From NCBI GenBank assembly GCA_026710425.1, contig JAPORB010000200.1, positions 1-44,092 of the forward strand: a stretch of 44,092 bases of DNA. The letters run 5' to 3'. Both the position numbers and the translations under genes were made by a program. How positions within the stretch are numbered: the stretch's first letter is position 1; each line of letters opens with the position of its first letter. Under the pieces are notes generated by a model. That model searched no databases, had not been told where the DNA came from, and saw only the letters and a program-made list of their open reading frames with translations. Shown here in pieces: positions 8,124-16,567 of the stretch. The DNA is from Gammaproteobacteria bacterium (GTDB lineage: Bacteria; Pseudomonadota; Gammaproteobacteria; Pseudomonadales; Pseudohongiellaceae).

Positions 8124-9728
8124 ATGACTAGCAGAATTGGCAAAATCTTCGAGGGGATTCAAGAGGCTCCACATGAGTTCCAGCCAACCATTCACGTCTT
8201 CAAGGAATTGAGCCCCAATGCATTCAGGAAAAAATTGAGGCCGGCTGATCGTGGCAAGGAACTGGGAAAAAACAATAGACCTTCACCTGAATCAACGAAC
8301 CCTGATTCAACTGAACTGGATATCATTGATGTCGTCAAGACACAGTGCACTGCGGACACAATAACTTTTCAGGAACATCTCGCTATATTTAAGACACGCC
8401 TGACAAATTTAAACATCACTGGCGAAACCAGCACCATTGCAATGAGTTTGGACAAAGCTCATTCGAGGCTGGAAAAAATTGTTGATGATGGACTAGATAA
8501 ACTACATATCTCGCGTGAAGAAATGCTTGAGCGTAAGAAGGATCTCTCCTGGTTCAAAAAAGAAAACAAAATTCGCAGATCGGCACACTATCCTGAACTT
8601 CCATTCAAAGTACTTCTGGGAGGTATAATTGCTGTCCTTTTCCTCATTGAATCTCTCGCTAACGCCGGATTTTTGGCAAAAGGGAATGAGTACGGATTGG
8701 TTGGAGCCTATATTGAGGCATTTGCGATCAGTGCTGCCAATCTCTTTATACCCTTGTTTTTCTTTTCCCGGTTCGCGCGATATGCCAACCACACCTCTCC
8801 TGTATGGAGACTGCTTGGGCTGCTCATAGTGTTAGGTTTTGTTGCCTTTGCAATTACCCTTAATCTCGGCGTAGGCCATTACCGGGAAGTATCAGGTGTA
8901 TTGATCGGTGAAGCAGGCACGGCAGTAATTGAAAGACTGATTACAGAGCCTTTGGGTTTGAATGAAGGACAATCCTGGCTGTTGGTTTTTGTTGGGCTGT
9001 TATTTGCTTTTCTTGCCTTTATGGATGGTTGGCAGCAGGATGACCCCTATCCTGGTTATGGCAAGATGACTCGTCTATTTAAAGCAGCAAGAGAAGACTA
9101 TGAAGGTGAGAAGACAGAAACAGTTCGTTGGGTGAATGATTCGTTTGAGGAAGCCATTGAGGAAATAGAGGGGACCCAGCTAGTCGTTGGCAAACTAAGG
9201 AATGAGCATGAGGCTATCTTAGAGTCTCGCAAGCTTCTTGCTCGCAGCTTTGAACAACAAATGGACCATCTTGAGCGAGTTGGTAATACTCTGATTGCAG
9301 AGTATCGGGAGGCCAATATTATCGCACGGTCCGATGGCAAGACACCCAAAAGTTATTCCAGACGTTGGAAAATGAATCGGCCTGTCATCAAACTTGATTC
9401 CTCCGATGAAACCCTGTCAACAGAGCGAATCAATTCTCTGGCTAACGAAGCGGGTGCGAGATTGAAGGAGGGTGTCAAAAGCCTGAGGGCAGCCTCATCA
9501 ACTGCCATTGAAAAGTTCCGAAGATTGGATGATCTGCTTCCTGATGAACAGAATGATAGTCATTTTGTTTTGGATTCGTGGCGAGGGAGTCAATGGCAGC
9601 AGGACGGGAATGAGAATGGTAACGATACAGGGCATAAACTAGAACATACAACGGTTGGTATGCTGCCAGAGAAAGATGAAGAGTCTCTTTCCTCACATGA
9701 AGACCCGCAAAAAATTCAAACTGGCTAG
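8124..9728 (+). CDS. four-helix inner-membrane protein, first gene of an uncharacterised envelope operon
   Basis: A 534-residue protein I do not recognise. Residues 1-160 are polar and predicted cytoplasmic. Four hydrophobic segments follow: about 162-183, 191-216, 227-250 and 283-301. Residues 315-475 are highly charged and look helical to coiled-coil, with an acidic polar tail to the end. The even number of membrane segments puts both ends on the same side, probably inside. The next gene starts 68 bases downstream and the four genes to 12754 run in one direction with short or negative gaps, so they form an operon. Given the TolQ/ExbB-like third gene, this may be an additional membrane subunit or scaffold of the same complex; that is inference only. 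Confidence 0.8.
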   Translation: MTSRIGKIFEGIQEAPHEFQPTIHVFKELSPNAFRKKLRPADRGKELGKNNRPSPESTNPDSTELDIIDVVKTQCTADTITFQEHLAIFKTRLTNLNITGETSTIAMSLDKAHSRLEKIVDDGLDKLHISREEMLERKKDLSWFKKENKIRRSAHYPELPFKVLLGGIIAVLFLIESLANAGFLAKGNEYGLVGAYIEAFAISAANLFIPLFFFSRFARYANHTSPVWRLLGLLIVLGFVAFAITLNLGVGHYREVSGVLIGEAGTAVIERLITEPLGLNEGQSWLLVFVGLLFAFLAFMDGWQQDDPYPGYGKMTRLFKAAREDYEGEKTETVRWVNDSFEEAIEEIEGTQLVVGKLRNEHEAILESRKLLARSFEQQMDHLERVGNTLIAEYREANIIARSDGKTPKSYSRRWKMNRPVIKLDSSDETLSTERINSLANEAGARLKEGVKSLRAASSTAIEKFRRLDDLLPDEQNDSHFVLDSWRGSQWQQDGNENGNDTGHKLEHTTVGMLPEKDEESLSSHEDPQKIQTG

Positions 9729-9796
9729 ATAGACCAAAACTGATTTACGCTTTAGTACACCCAGCACTCTGACGAAAGGAAAGAGCCGACAATACC

Positions 9797-10633
9797 ATGG
9801 CGAGCAAACCAAGATCCTCCACAAGAAGTAGAAAGAAACAAGGAAAGCAGTTTTGGCTTATAGGATTGGGTCTGGGTCTTTTCATAATTGCAGCGGGTGT
9901 GATTTCGACATTATTGTTTATCAGGCCTGAGCCAATCCAACGTGATACAGTGACATTGTGTCCAAGTACCGGTATTACTGGTGTGACTGCTGTATTGATT
10001 GATACTACAGATGGCATTACACCTGTTTCAAAAGCCGATGCCCTGAATCAGCTATCAACTATTGTTAGATCAACTGCACCAGGTGAGTTAGTGGAAGTCT
10101 TTCAGACGGCCCCTATCGTAGGAGAGCCCCTGCCTTCTGTAACCACACTGTGCAACCCAGGCTCTCCTGACCTTGCCGATCCACTTATTTCAAATCCAGT
10201 GCTGGTCCAGCAGCGGTGGGATCAGCAATTTGAAGGACCGCTGGATGAACTGTTTACTGAGCTCCTCCATGCCGAGGAAGCCACTACCTCACCCCTAATG
10301 GAAAGTATTCAGTCGATTGCTGTAACTTCTTTCGGAAAATTGGGTCGACAAACTGTGCCGAAAACACTCGTGGTAGTTTCAGACCTGTTGCAAAACACAT
10401 CGAATTACTCCCATTATAGCCATGTGGTTGACTTTGGTTCCTTCTCTGCAGACACGGATGCTTATCGTGCTCTCGCCGCAGACCTCAGGGGTGTCGATGT
10501 TGAAATACTTTATCTGCAAAGAAAGACTGAGCGTGCCATCTCAGGCAATGATGTCGTTAATTTTTGGTATGCTTGGCTTGATGAGCATGGTGCTGGGAGG
10601 GTACATACAACCAAACTTGCGGGGCTTAACTAA
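9797..10633 (+). CDS. membrane-anchored periplasmic protein with a vWA-like fold signature
   Basis: A 278-residue protein with a Lys/Arg-rich N-terminus, one membrane segment (about residues 20-42) and a long predicted periplasmic domain. Two strands recall the central sheet of von Willebrand factor A domains: AVLIDTTDGI at 65-74, with an aspartate followed by Thr-Thr-Asp much like a degenerate metal-site motif, and TLVVVSDLLQNT at 190-201. C55 and C119 could form a disulphide. The vWA assignment is tentative. The stop codon overlaps the next start (TAATG), so it is translationally coupled to the TolQ/ExbB-like gene. In the complex it could be the envelope-facing sensor or adaptor; this is inference. 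Confidence 0.8.
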   Translation: MASKPRSSTRSRKKQGKQFWLIGLGLGLFIIAAGVISTLLFIRPEPIQRDTVTLCPSTGITGVTAVLIDTTDGITPVSKADALNQLSTIVRSTAPGELVEVFQTAPIVGEPLPSVTTLCNPGSPDLADPLISNPVLVQQRWDQQFEGPLDELFTELLHAEEATTSPLMESIQSIAVTSFGKLGRQTVPKTLVVVSDLLQNTSNYSHYSHVVDFGSFSADTDAYRALAADLRGVDVEILYLQRKTERAISGNDVVNFWYAWLDEHGAGRVHTTKLAGLN

Positions 10634-11763
10634 TGGGACTTTCACCATGGGGTCAGAAGGATATTGGTGCTACTCTTTTTATTGGCATTACGATATCCGG
10701 TATCCTCCTGATCATCATTACCAAGCAGCTGGGTTTGAGTCAAATACAGGTTACTGCCGGTCCCGTTTTGCTCATTCTTCTCTACGCTGTTGCTGTGTTT
10801 TTATTTCGTAAACTGCAACTCAGGGATGAGATAGTAGGGGATAACTGCTATTATATGGGCTTGGTTTATACGCTGGTTTCCTTGGCCTATTCGCTTTATG
10901 AGTTCAGCAATAATACAGAGATAGACCTGATCGTCACTAACTTTGGTATTGCCATTTTCTCCACAATCGTAGGCTTGGTGCTGCGTGTGTTTTTTAGTCA
11001 GATGCGTGTGGATATCGGAGAGACTGAGGCGAAAGCGAGGGATGAACTTGCCGAGGCAGCAAGAGCTCTGCGTACCGAATTGGAAAGCTCGAAAGTGGAG
11101 TTTTCAGATTTCCGCCGGGTAATGCAGCAAAGTCTGGATGAAGCATTTAATGAGATGAGAAAGCAACTGAGTGAGTCGCTAAAGAAAAGCCAGAAAGATT
11201 TTGAACAAGGAGTTAGTGGTATTTCAGGAAGCATAATCCAGGCGAAGGCGGATTTTGAGCAGCGATCTGGACAATTCAAGGATGCCACTGCTGCTATCAC
11301 TGAGTATTTGGATACCCTTAACAGTCGATTGAGAGCATTCGAGATCGACGATAGACTTATCAGAGAACTGGTTGATCCCTTGCGATCGGCTCTGCGGGAT
11401 AGCTCAGACAGAATAGACCGGGTTACCAGAGAAAATCTACATACTGCTGCTGCGGCAACTAGTGCGGTAAGAGAACTTGAGAACTTTAATCGTACTTTTC
11501 ACGATAGCTTGACATTAAGCACCAACCAACTTGGGAATGTTTCGGAAACATTAGCCAAAAGTATCGACAGGGTACGCACGCTTGACGAGTCTCATGCATC
11601 AACTGCCCGACAACTCGCTGAAGCAATGAGTGCACTCACACAGGCCACGAATGCGATTACCGAGAGCACTGCCAAGATCGGCAAGCTCTCGGTGAAAGCA
11701 GAAGAGGCTCTTCGTACAGCCAGAGGCTCCAGATGGTTCTGGACTAAAGTCAAGCCTCAGTAA
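10633..11763 (+). CDS. TolQ/ExbB/ZorA-like membrane subunit with long cytoplasmic coiled-coil tail
   Basis: A 376-residue protein with four membrane segments (about 12-30, 42-58, 73-91, 99-121) followed by some 250 residues of charged helical sequence rich in Ala, Glu, Ser and Arg. The last two membrane helices read YYMGLVYTLVSLAYSL and VTNFGIAIFSTIVGLVLR. Small residues, polar Thr/Ser and the TIVGLVLR ending resemble the pore-lining helices of MotA/TolQ/ExbB proteins. A long helical tail after the last membrane helix is typical of the ZorA subunit of Zorya and is absent in TolQ and ExbB. It starts inside the stop codon of the preceding gene. The following gene encodes a suitable MotB/TolR-type partner, which strengthens the call. 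Distinct from the true TolQ at 37593. Confidence 0.72.
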   Translation: MGLSPWGQKDIGATLFIGITISGILLIIITKQLGLSQIQVTAGPVLLILLYAVAVFLFRKLQLRDEIVGDNCYYMGLVYTLVSLAYSLYEFSNNTEIDLIVTNFGIAIFSTIVGLVLRVFFSQMRVDIGETEAKARDELAEAARALRTELESSKVEFSDFRRVMQQSLDEAFNEMRKQLSESLKKSQKDFEQGVSGISGSIIQAKADFEQRSGQFKDATAAITEYLDTLNSRLRAFEIDDRLIRELVDPLRSALRDSSDRIDRVTRENLHTAAAATSAVRELENFNRTFHDSLTLSTNQLGNVSETLAKSIDRVRTLDESHASTARQLAEAMSALTQATNAITESTAKIGKLSVKAEEALRTARGSRWFWTKVKPQ

Positions 11764-11791
11764 TTTCGTAACCAGAAGACTGGGCACAGCT

Positions 11792-12754
11792 ATGGCATTG
11801 AGCAAGGGACATGCCGCTGAAAAAGCGATCAGTTACCGGCGCGGATTCTTGGTGGGCATGACCATGGCAGAAGTAGCCATGCTTATTATTTTTATCCTGC
11901 TACTTGCCTTGACATCAAGATTTCTTCATGAACGAGACTTGCGCCTTGAAGCCGAAGAGAGTCTGCTTGTCTCAAATAACCAGAATGAAGAGGCCAAGGA
12001 GCTGTTGAAAGTAATGGAAGAGGTGTCGGCCAGTTCTCAGACTGAGATAGCAGAAATGGTGCAGAAGGCAACTGAGTCCATGAACTTTCGTGAATCAGTG
12101 ATCAATGCTCTGGAGTCGGAGTCCCTGCCTGTAGATGAAGAAAGTGTATTGGAGATGATTGCTGAGCACAAGGAGCAGTCAGAACTTGCACAAAACTGGA
12201 AGGAATTAACCAACCAACTGCCATCGACTTTTTCCAATCTACCTTCGAATTCCCTTTCAGATATGCTTGCCGAGAACAAAAGCCTTAAAGAAAGGGTCAG
12301 TAGCTATAGTAAGCAAATAGCCCAGATGTCCGGGCAATTGAAAGGTCAAGGGCAGGGTAGCGGAACTGAGGCACCCGTCTGCTGGGTCTCCGGTGATTTT
12401 AAAACAGTCTCGACCTTTCATATTGCTCTGGGTCCGCAAGGTTATGTCATTATTCCCACCATAACAGAAGAATTTGAATCAGAACGCAAACTTTTGCCAG
12501 TGAACGCCATCGACTATGGGCGAATACTGACGGAACAGGAATTCCTTGATCAGACCAGAGCTGTTTATGATTGGAGTGTTACCAATGAGTGTCGCTTTTT
12601 AGTTAATGCCTACGACATGATTCCAAATGACAAGCAGCTGTACAAGCAAAGACTGGGTGTTCTTGAGAACCGTCGTTTCTACAAGACCATGAAATCCGAA
12701 AGTAGTTGGTCGCTAGTCACTCAGGAGGAGGAACCTTTCGACACTATCCAATAA
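11792..12754 (+). CDS. TolR/MotB/ZorB-type single-pass partner protein with unknown C-terminal domain
   Basis: A 320-residue protein with a short basic N-terminus, one membrane helix (about 21-41) and a helical stretch to about residue 180, then a globular domain. The membrane helix, GMTMAEVAMLIIFILLLAL, carries one acidic residue (E27) near its start, the position where MotB, TolR, ExbD and ZorB have the ion-carrying aspartate. The C-terminal domain (about 195-305) has CWVSGDF, CRFLVNAYDMIPNDKQLY and VLENRRFY; it is not an OmpA-like peptidoglycan-binding domain that I recognise. The gene lies 28 bases after the TolQ/ExbB-like gene. Together they look like a channel and stator-rod pair. No helicase or nuclease gene follows, so this is not a standard Zorya locus. 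Confidence 0.7.
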   Translation: MALSKGHAAEKAISYRRGFLVGMTMAEVAMLIIFILLLALTSRFLHERDLRLEAEESLLVSNNQNEEAKELLKVMEEVSASSQTEIAEMVQKATESMNFRESVINALESESLPVDEESVLEMIAEHKEQSELAQNWKELTNQLPSTFSNLPSNSLSDMLAENKSLKERVSSYSKQIAQMSGQLKGQGQGSGTEAPVCWVSGDFKTVSTFHIALGPQGYVIIPTITEEFESERKLLPVNAIDYGRILTEQEFLDQTRAVYDWSVTNECRFLVNAYDMIPNDKQLYKQRLGVLENRRFYKTMKSESSWSLVTQEEEPFDTIQ

Positions 12755-12952
12755 TCGTTTCGGCTGGTTGGAATGAAATGTTAAATTGACACTTCACGAA
12801 GCGGGGAGGTGATTACTGAACTGAAGTCTCTTTTCCAGGGTGTGAAAAGTAAGCGGTTTTCTTCGGGAAGTTAGTAGCCAAGCTTTGCGTGGTAGTTGAG
12901 AGCAGACTACCAGTCTGTACTTAGCAAATTCCTTGGGAAAGTTTGTCGGTAG

Positions 12953-13210
12953 TCATAGATGGGATGCCATGTGTTGAATGACACCAGGCTTGCAACCCTT
13001 GACTTGGGTAATGCTATAGCGATAGCCGCATGCGGCAGGATCGATATCCTTGGCCTCATCAATAGCGGCGTTAAGATCAGCTTCAGCCGCTTGTTCGGTG
13101 AGATATGGACCGGAAATCTTGACCTGCAGGCTGGGTTCGTCTGGTGCAGTGGCTACAATGTAAAAATTTTTTTCGTTCACGTCTGATTGATTCCGCCACC
13201 AACCCTGCAT
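12953..13210 (-). CDS. small conserved-looking hypothetical protein
   Basis: An 85-residue protein with no membrane segment and a mixed alpha/beta pattern: strand-like FYIVATAPDEP, then GPYLTEQAAEADLNAAIDEA and a terminal strand. This looks like a compact soluble protein of the kind found widely in proteobacteria without known function. The frame opens at a GTG at 13219, but the ATG at 13210 has an AGG about eight bases upstream and is preferred. It faces the four-gene operon, with 198 bases between the ends, and has no obvious link to it. Confidence 0.55.
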   Translation of the reverse strand: MQGWWRNQSDVNEKNFYIVATAPDEPSLQVKISGPYLTEQAAEADLNAAIDEAKDIDPAACGYRYSITQVKGCKPGVIQHMASHL

Positions 13211-13717
13211 CCTAAGCACCTGATTGAGGTAGAAGTTTTGCCTTTTTCAGTGGGTTATTGGTCCATGGCCTAATCTGTGTAGCTATTTCATTGGGCGCGT
13301 ATTAGAAACCAACTGCTATTTAGTTGCAAGATGTTTTCGAACTGTTTTTTCAGATTTGACGCCTGCCACCGTGACTAAATTGTGGCTACCACGCTAGCCT
13401 TTAATCTCACCCGACCTTCGGGGTAGCGAGAAAGTTCAGCTGGGCCGGTACCACTTCGGGCAGTTGTTAGCCACTCACAATTTCATTCGAGTAGCTGCTC
13501 ATTAGTTATCCTTGCTCCGCCAAGCTAGCCTTGTTAATCTTTTTCTGGAAGAAATCTGTGGCTATTATCAGTTCTTTCGAAAGTACTGAAACCGTCAGTT
13601 TGCTCAAAACCTGCTTCGAAAGAATTTTTAACCTATTGAAATTAATGAATATTATATCATGAGACACCAGAGTTACTGATTTGAAACTGAAAGATTCCTG
13701 TGGACTGATTTGAGATG
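13211..13717. other. spacer with no recognisable gene
   Basis: About 500 bases. A short hairpin CCCGA-CCT-TCGGG lies near 13410, and one minus-strand frame reads LPEVVPAQLNFLATPKVG before a stop, but no start or family can be assigned. The final 150 bases before the FlgM-like gene are AT-rich without a clear signal. Confidence 0.4.
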
Positions 13718-14053
13718 TTACTTGCGGTTCAATTCCGCTTCGAGTTTGGCCAGTTTTTCAGCAATGCGCTCAGGATCCATAGCATAGTCGCCGTCTTCAA
13801 TACGATGATGCAGTCCCACTATCTTGCTGGCGTTAATTTCTGGAAGCTGTTTCAGTTCTGTTTCGAGATCCTGCAATTTCCGGCGCATGGCATCCAGCTC
13901 TGCTTCAGTCAGGGTAGATTTGTTCTCATTCTTGAGATCCTTCACGGGAAGGCGGGCGATGTGACCTATGCTCTCTTTCCCCCCTTTCTTTCCCGGACGG
14001 GAAAAGCCGGAGCGGTTTGAAGGTTTCGAATGTCTGGGACCAGAATTTGTCAC
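13718..14053 (-). CDS. flgM: FlgM-like anti-sigma-28 factor
   Basis: A 111-residue protein whose C-terminal third (about 70-105) matches the FlgM domain: INASKIVGLHHRIEDGDY followed by MDPERIAEKLAKLE. FlgM binds and holds sigma-28 (FliA) until the flagellar hook is complete. The N-terminal half is basic, rich in Gly, Ser and Lys, and disordered, as usual for FlgM. It is divergent from fleQ, 501 bases away, which fits a flagellar-regulation context, but no flgA, flgN or structural flagellar gene is in the window. A FlgM-domain protein with another sigma partner is possible. Confidence 0.7.
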   Translation of the reverse strand: MTNSGPRHSKPSNRSGFSRPGKKGGKESIGHIARLPVKDLKNENKSTLTEAELDAMRRKLQDLETELKQLPEINASKIVGLHHRIEDGDYAMDPERIAEKLAKLEAELNRK

Positions 14054-14452
14054 TGCCGGGATACTTTTTACAGCTGATTGTCTTGACCGCCCCGATCAGT
14101 TTTTGCCGACCAGCACTGCTGGTACGTTCTAGTACTCTCACGTTGTTCCGGGGTTGGTTTGCGCCATCACAGCCGATTAGTTGTTTTATGTTTGAGCCTA
14201 ATCTATTAGCGACTGCCCAAGTAATTTCTTTAAATAGTGTCTGGATGGATGACTTCAGAAAATCAGCAGTCCAATCTGGCTCGTACAGTCTAGCCTTTTT
14301 CCAATCCCGCCAGGGGACTCCACCCTCTATTGATCTTTGTGTCGGCTAGACTGGTCCAGGCAAATATATTTCAGTGGGTATTATATCCAGGTAACATCGG
14401 TCCCCTGATTTGAACAAGCAGATTTGATTTTTTTTTGATAGCATTGTGGTTT
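14054..14452. other. divergent spacer between the flgM-like gene and fleQ
   Basis: About 400 bases with an open plus-strand frame that has no recognisable content and overlaps the flgM 5' end, so I treat it as non-coding. A T-run lies at 14429-14437. Confidence 0.35.
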
Positions 14453-14468
14453 TGGCACATAGGCCGCA
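14453..14468 (+). promoter_or_regulatory. candidate sigma-54 promoter for fleQ
   Basis: TGGCACATAGGCCGCA fits the sigma-54 consensus TGGCAC-N5-TTGCW at TGGCAC and at the GC-A end, with the invariant GG and GC dinucleotides in correct spacing; only TT is replaced by CC. It lies 86 bases before the fleQ ATG. In Pseudomonas, fleQ itself is transcribed by sigma-70, so this needs a transcript-start check. Confidence 0.35.
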
Positions 14469-14554
14469 CTGTTGAACAATGACCAGCATCAGTTGTTCTA
14501 GGCTTGAAATCTTAAACCGCAGATCAACATATCTGTAACCTGACTAACCGACTA

Positions 14555-15997
14555 ATGAACGAAACGACCAAAATTTTAGTTATTGATGATAACGAAACAG
14601 TCCGTCGTAAATTGCAAACCATCCTGTCCTTTATTGGTGAGCATCCGGTAGCAACTGATTCCATTAGTTGGCGCAAGCTGGCAAAGGGTAGACCAACCGA
14701 ATACAGTGCTGCCTTAATCGGGCAGTGCAATCAGACTATAGAACAATTGCTACAAACTTTGCATCAATGGGAGCCGGGCCTGCCTTTCATCTTGCTGAAT
14801 AAGCGGCCAACGGGGCTGCTAAAAGATGATATCGGCTCCAGCGTCATCGCTGCGCTCAATGGTGAGCTCAGCTACCAACCTTTGCTAGATGTTTTGCACA
14901 AGGCTAAACTGGTCCATGAGCACTACAATCGCCTACGGGATTTCGAGGGCGTGCGGGATTACAGCATGTTTCGCAGCCTGGTCGGCAAAAGTCAAGCAAT
15001 ACAGCAAGTCCGTCACATGATGGGCCAGGTGGCCAATACTGAGGTCAGCGTGTTGATCTCTGGTGAATCTGGTACCGGCAAGGAAGTGGTTGCGCGTAAT
15101 TTGCACCTGAACTCAGCCCGGGCGGACAAGGCATTTGTTCCAATTAACTGTGGTGCAATACCCGGGGAACTGCTTGAAAGCGAATTATTCGGCCATGAGA
15201 AGGGGGCCTTTACCGGGGCTGTGGCGAGTCGGGAAGGGCGGTTTGAGCTTGCCGATGGCGGTACACTGTTTCTGGACGAGATAGGTGATATGCCTCTAAG
15301 CATGCAGGTCAAGCTACTACGGGTTTTGCAGGAACGCAGTTTTGAGAGGGTTGGGGGTGTCAAAACTATTCAGTCAGATGTGCGTATACTGGCAGCCACT
15401 CACAAGAACCTGGAGGAGATGATTCAGAAACGCGAGTTCCGCCAGGATCTGTATTATCGACTGAATGTGTTTCCCATTGAGATGCCGTCTCTGCGCGAGC
15501 GCAGTGAAGATGTGCCTCTGCTATTGAATGAACTAATTGCGGAAATGGAAGCTGGAAACCGGGGCTCGGTCCGCTTCAATTCCACAGCAGTGGAATGTTT
15601 GTGCCAGTACCCGTGGCCGGGCAACGTGCGGGAACTGGCTAATCTGGTTGAACGCATGGCAATTCTGCATCCCCACGGTATTCTCGGGTCTAGTGATTTG
15701 CCGAAGAATTTTCGGCAGCCTGGCCGGGAATCGCTGACCGAACTCAGTGCGGCCACTCTGTCCAGCTTGCAAAGTGAGGTCGTCTCAGCCGATGCACACA
15801 ATGGTCAGTCTGAAGAGTTGTTACCAGTCAAGGGCATAGATTTGAAGCAGTATTTAGCGAACCTGGAGAAAACCCTCATCGCGCAGGCCCTTGATGATAG
15901 CGGTGGGGTTGTGGCGCGGGCTGCAGATCGCTTGGGAATCCGGCGCACAACACTGGTTGAGAAAATGAGGAAGTATCAGCTGCAGAAGAATGCCTAA
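14555..15997 (+). CDS. fleQ: sigma-54-dependent transcriptional activator FleQ
   Basis: A 480-residue enhancer-binding protein, the master activator of flagellar genes and, in Pseudomonas, a c-di-GMP-responsive regulator of exopolysaccharide. Domains in order: degenerate receiver (about 1-125), AAA+ domain (about 140-380) with Walker A GESGTGKE (170-177), sigma-54 contact motif GAFTGA (217-222) and Walker B GTLFLDEIGD (236-245), and a Fis-type helix-turn-helix (about 440-475, ending RRTTLVEKMRKY). The receiver lacks the normal phosphorylation pattern, as in FleQ. The LFRS motif that contacts c-di-GMP in Pseudomonas reads MFRS here (138-141), and R181-N182 are kept, so c-di-GMP binding is plausible. 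Sequence wording around the AAA+ and C-terminal domains is very close to Pseudomonas FleQ. It stands next to a FlgM-like gene but without other flagellar genes in view. Confidence 0.92.
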   Translation: MNETTKILVIDDNETVRRKLQTILSFIGEHPVATDSISWRKLAKGRPTEYSAALIGQCNQTIEQLLQTLHQWEPGLPFILLNKRPTGLLKDDIGSSVIAALNGELSYQPLLDVLHKAKLVHEHYNRLRDFEGVRDYSMFRSLVGKSQAIQQVRHMMGQVANTEVSVLISGESGTGKEVVARNLHLNSARADKAFVPINCGAIPGELLESELFGHEKGAFTGAVASREGRFELADGGTLFLDEIGDMPLSMQVKLLRVLQERSFERVGGVKTIQSDVRILAATHKNLEEMIQKREFRQDLYYRLNVFPIEMPSLRERSEDVPLLLNELIAEMEAGNRGSVRFNSTAVECLCQYPWPGNVRELANLVERMAILHPHGILGSSDLPKNFRQPGRESLTELSAATLSSLQSEVVSADAHNGQSEELLPVKGIDLKQYLANLEKTLIAQALDDSGGVVARAADRLGIRRTTLVEKMRKYQLQKNA

Positions 15998-16032
15998 GAG
16001 TAGGCAATCCAATAAAGCTCCTTTGGAATTTG

Positions 16033-16062
16033 CTCAATCGATCATGTGCGTGATCAACTGAG
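16033..16062. terminator. hairpin between convergent fleQ and CBS gene
   Basis: GATCA (16040-16044) pairs with TGATC (16051-16055) around a 6-base loop, and CTCA (16033-16036) pairs outside with TGAG (16059-16062). The position between two convergent genes suggests a shared terminator, but there is no T-run. Confidence 0.35.
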
Positions 16063-16083
16063 TCGCAGCATATTATCTACGGC

Positions 16084-16491
16084 TTATTCAATCAGCTGAC
16101 TGAGACCCTGCGTGACTATATCAAGGTCGCTAACGATACCTGCCACATCGCCAGCTTCGATAACCGGTGCTACTCTGATGTGGAAGCGTTCGAACAGGCG
16201 TGCGGCATAACGTATGTTCATCCCGGGATGAACTGAAAGTGTCGGCTTGCTCATGATCTCATACAGGCGAACGCGTTCCGGCGCACGGTCTGGACCAATC
16301 ACTTTGCGGGCGATGTCGGTGTGTAGCACGAGCCCGAACTCGTCGGATTCGTCGCGTCGCTGCACTATCATGCACTGTGCATCGGCTTTATACATGCGCC
16401 GAAACGCCTCAGCCACAGTGTCCAATCCGTCTACCCGGATATAACGCTGATTCATCACCTCGCCAACCGTTACCTTTTGTTTGTTGCTCAT
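16084..16491 (-). CDS. CBS-domain pair protein
   Basis: A 135-residue soluble protein made of two CBS motifs. Residues about 8-65 (VGEVMNQRYIRVDGLDTVAEAFRRM in two halves) and 78-133 (IMSKPTLSVHPGMNIRYAARLF, ending IVSDLDIVTQGL) follow the usual beta-alpha-beta pattern. CBS pairs bind adenine nucleotides and gate transporters or enzymes. It is the last gene of a minus-strand run after two DUF1538 membrane proteins and a P-II-like protein, 76 bases downstream of the latter, so it likely senses nucleotide state for that transporter. The ligand cannot be told from sequence. Confidence 0.85.
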   Translation of the reverse strand: MSNKQKVTVGEVMNQRYIRVDGLDTVAEAFRRMYKADAQCMIVQRRDESDEFGLVLHTDIARKVIGPDRAPERVRLYEIMSKPTLSVHPGMNIRYAARLFERFHIRVAPVIEAGDVAGIVSDLDIVTQGLSQLIE

Positions 16492-16567
16492 TAGTTTGGT
16501 TCTCCAAGTGCTGCAATGAACGACTTTGCAGGCTCAGTGTGGCTCTCTCCGTTGTGGTCGGGGAGCG

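Noticed and set aside
8124..12754. A Zorya defence system
   Set aside because: The channel pair resembles ZorA/ZorB but no ZorC, ZorD or ZorE-type gene follows and the stator lacks an OmpA-like domain, so I call only a motor-like operon.
14017..14349. A 110-codon plus-strand frame between flgM-like and fleQ
   Set aside because: It overlaps the 5' end of the FlgM-like gene antisense and has an uneven, Ser/Leu/Phe-rich composition.
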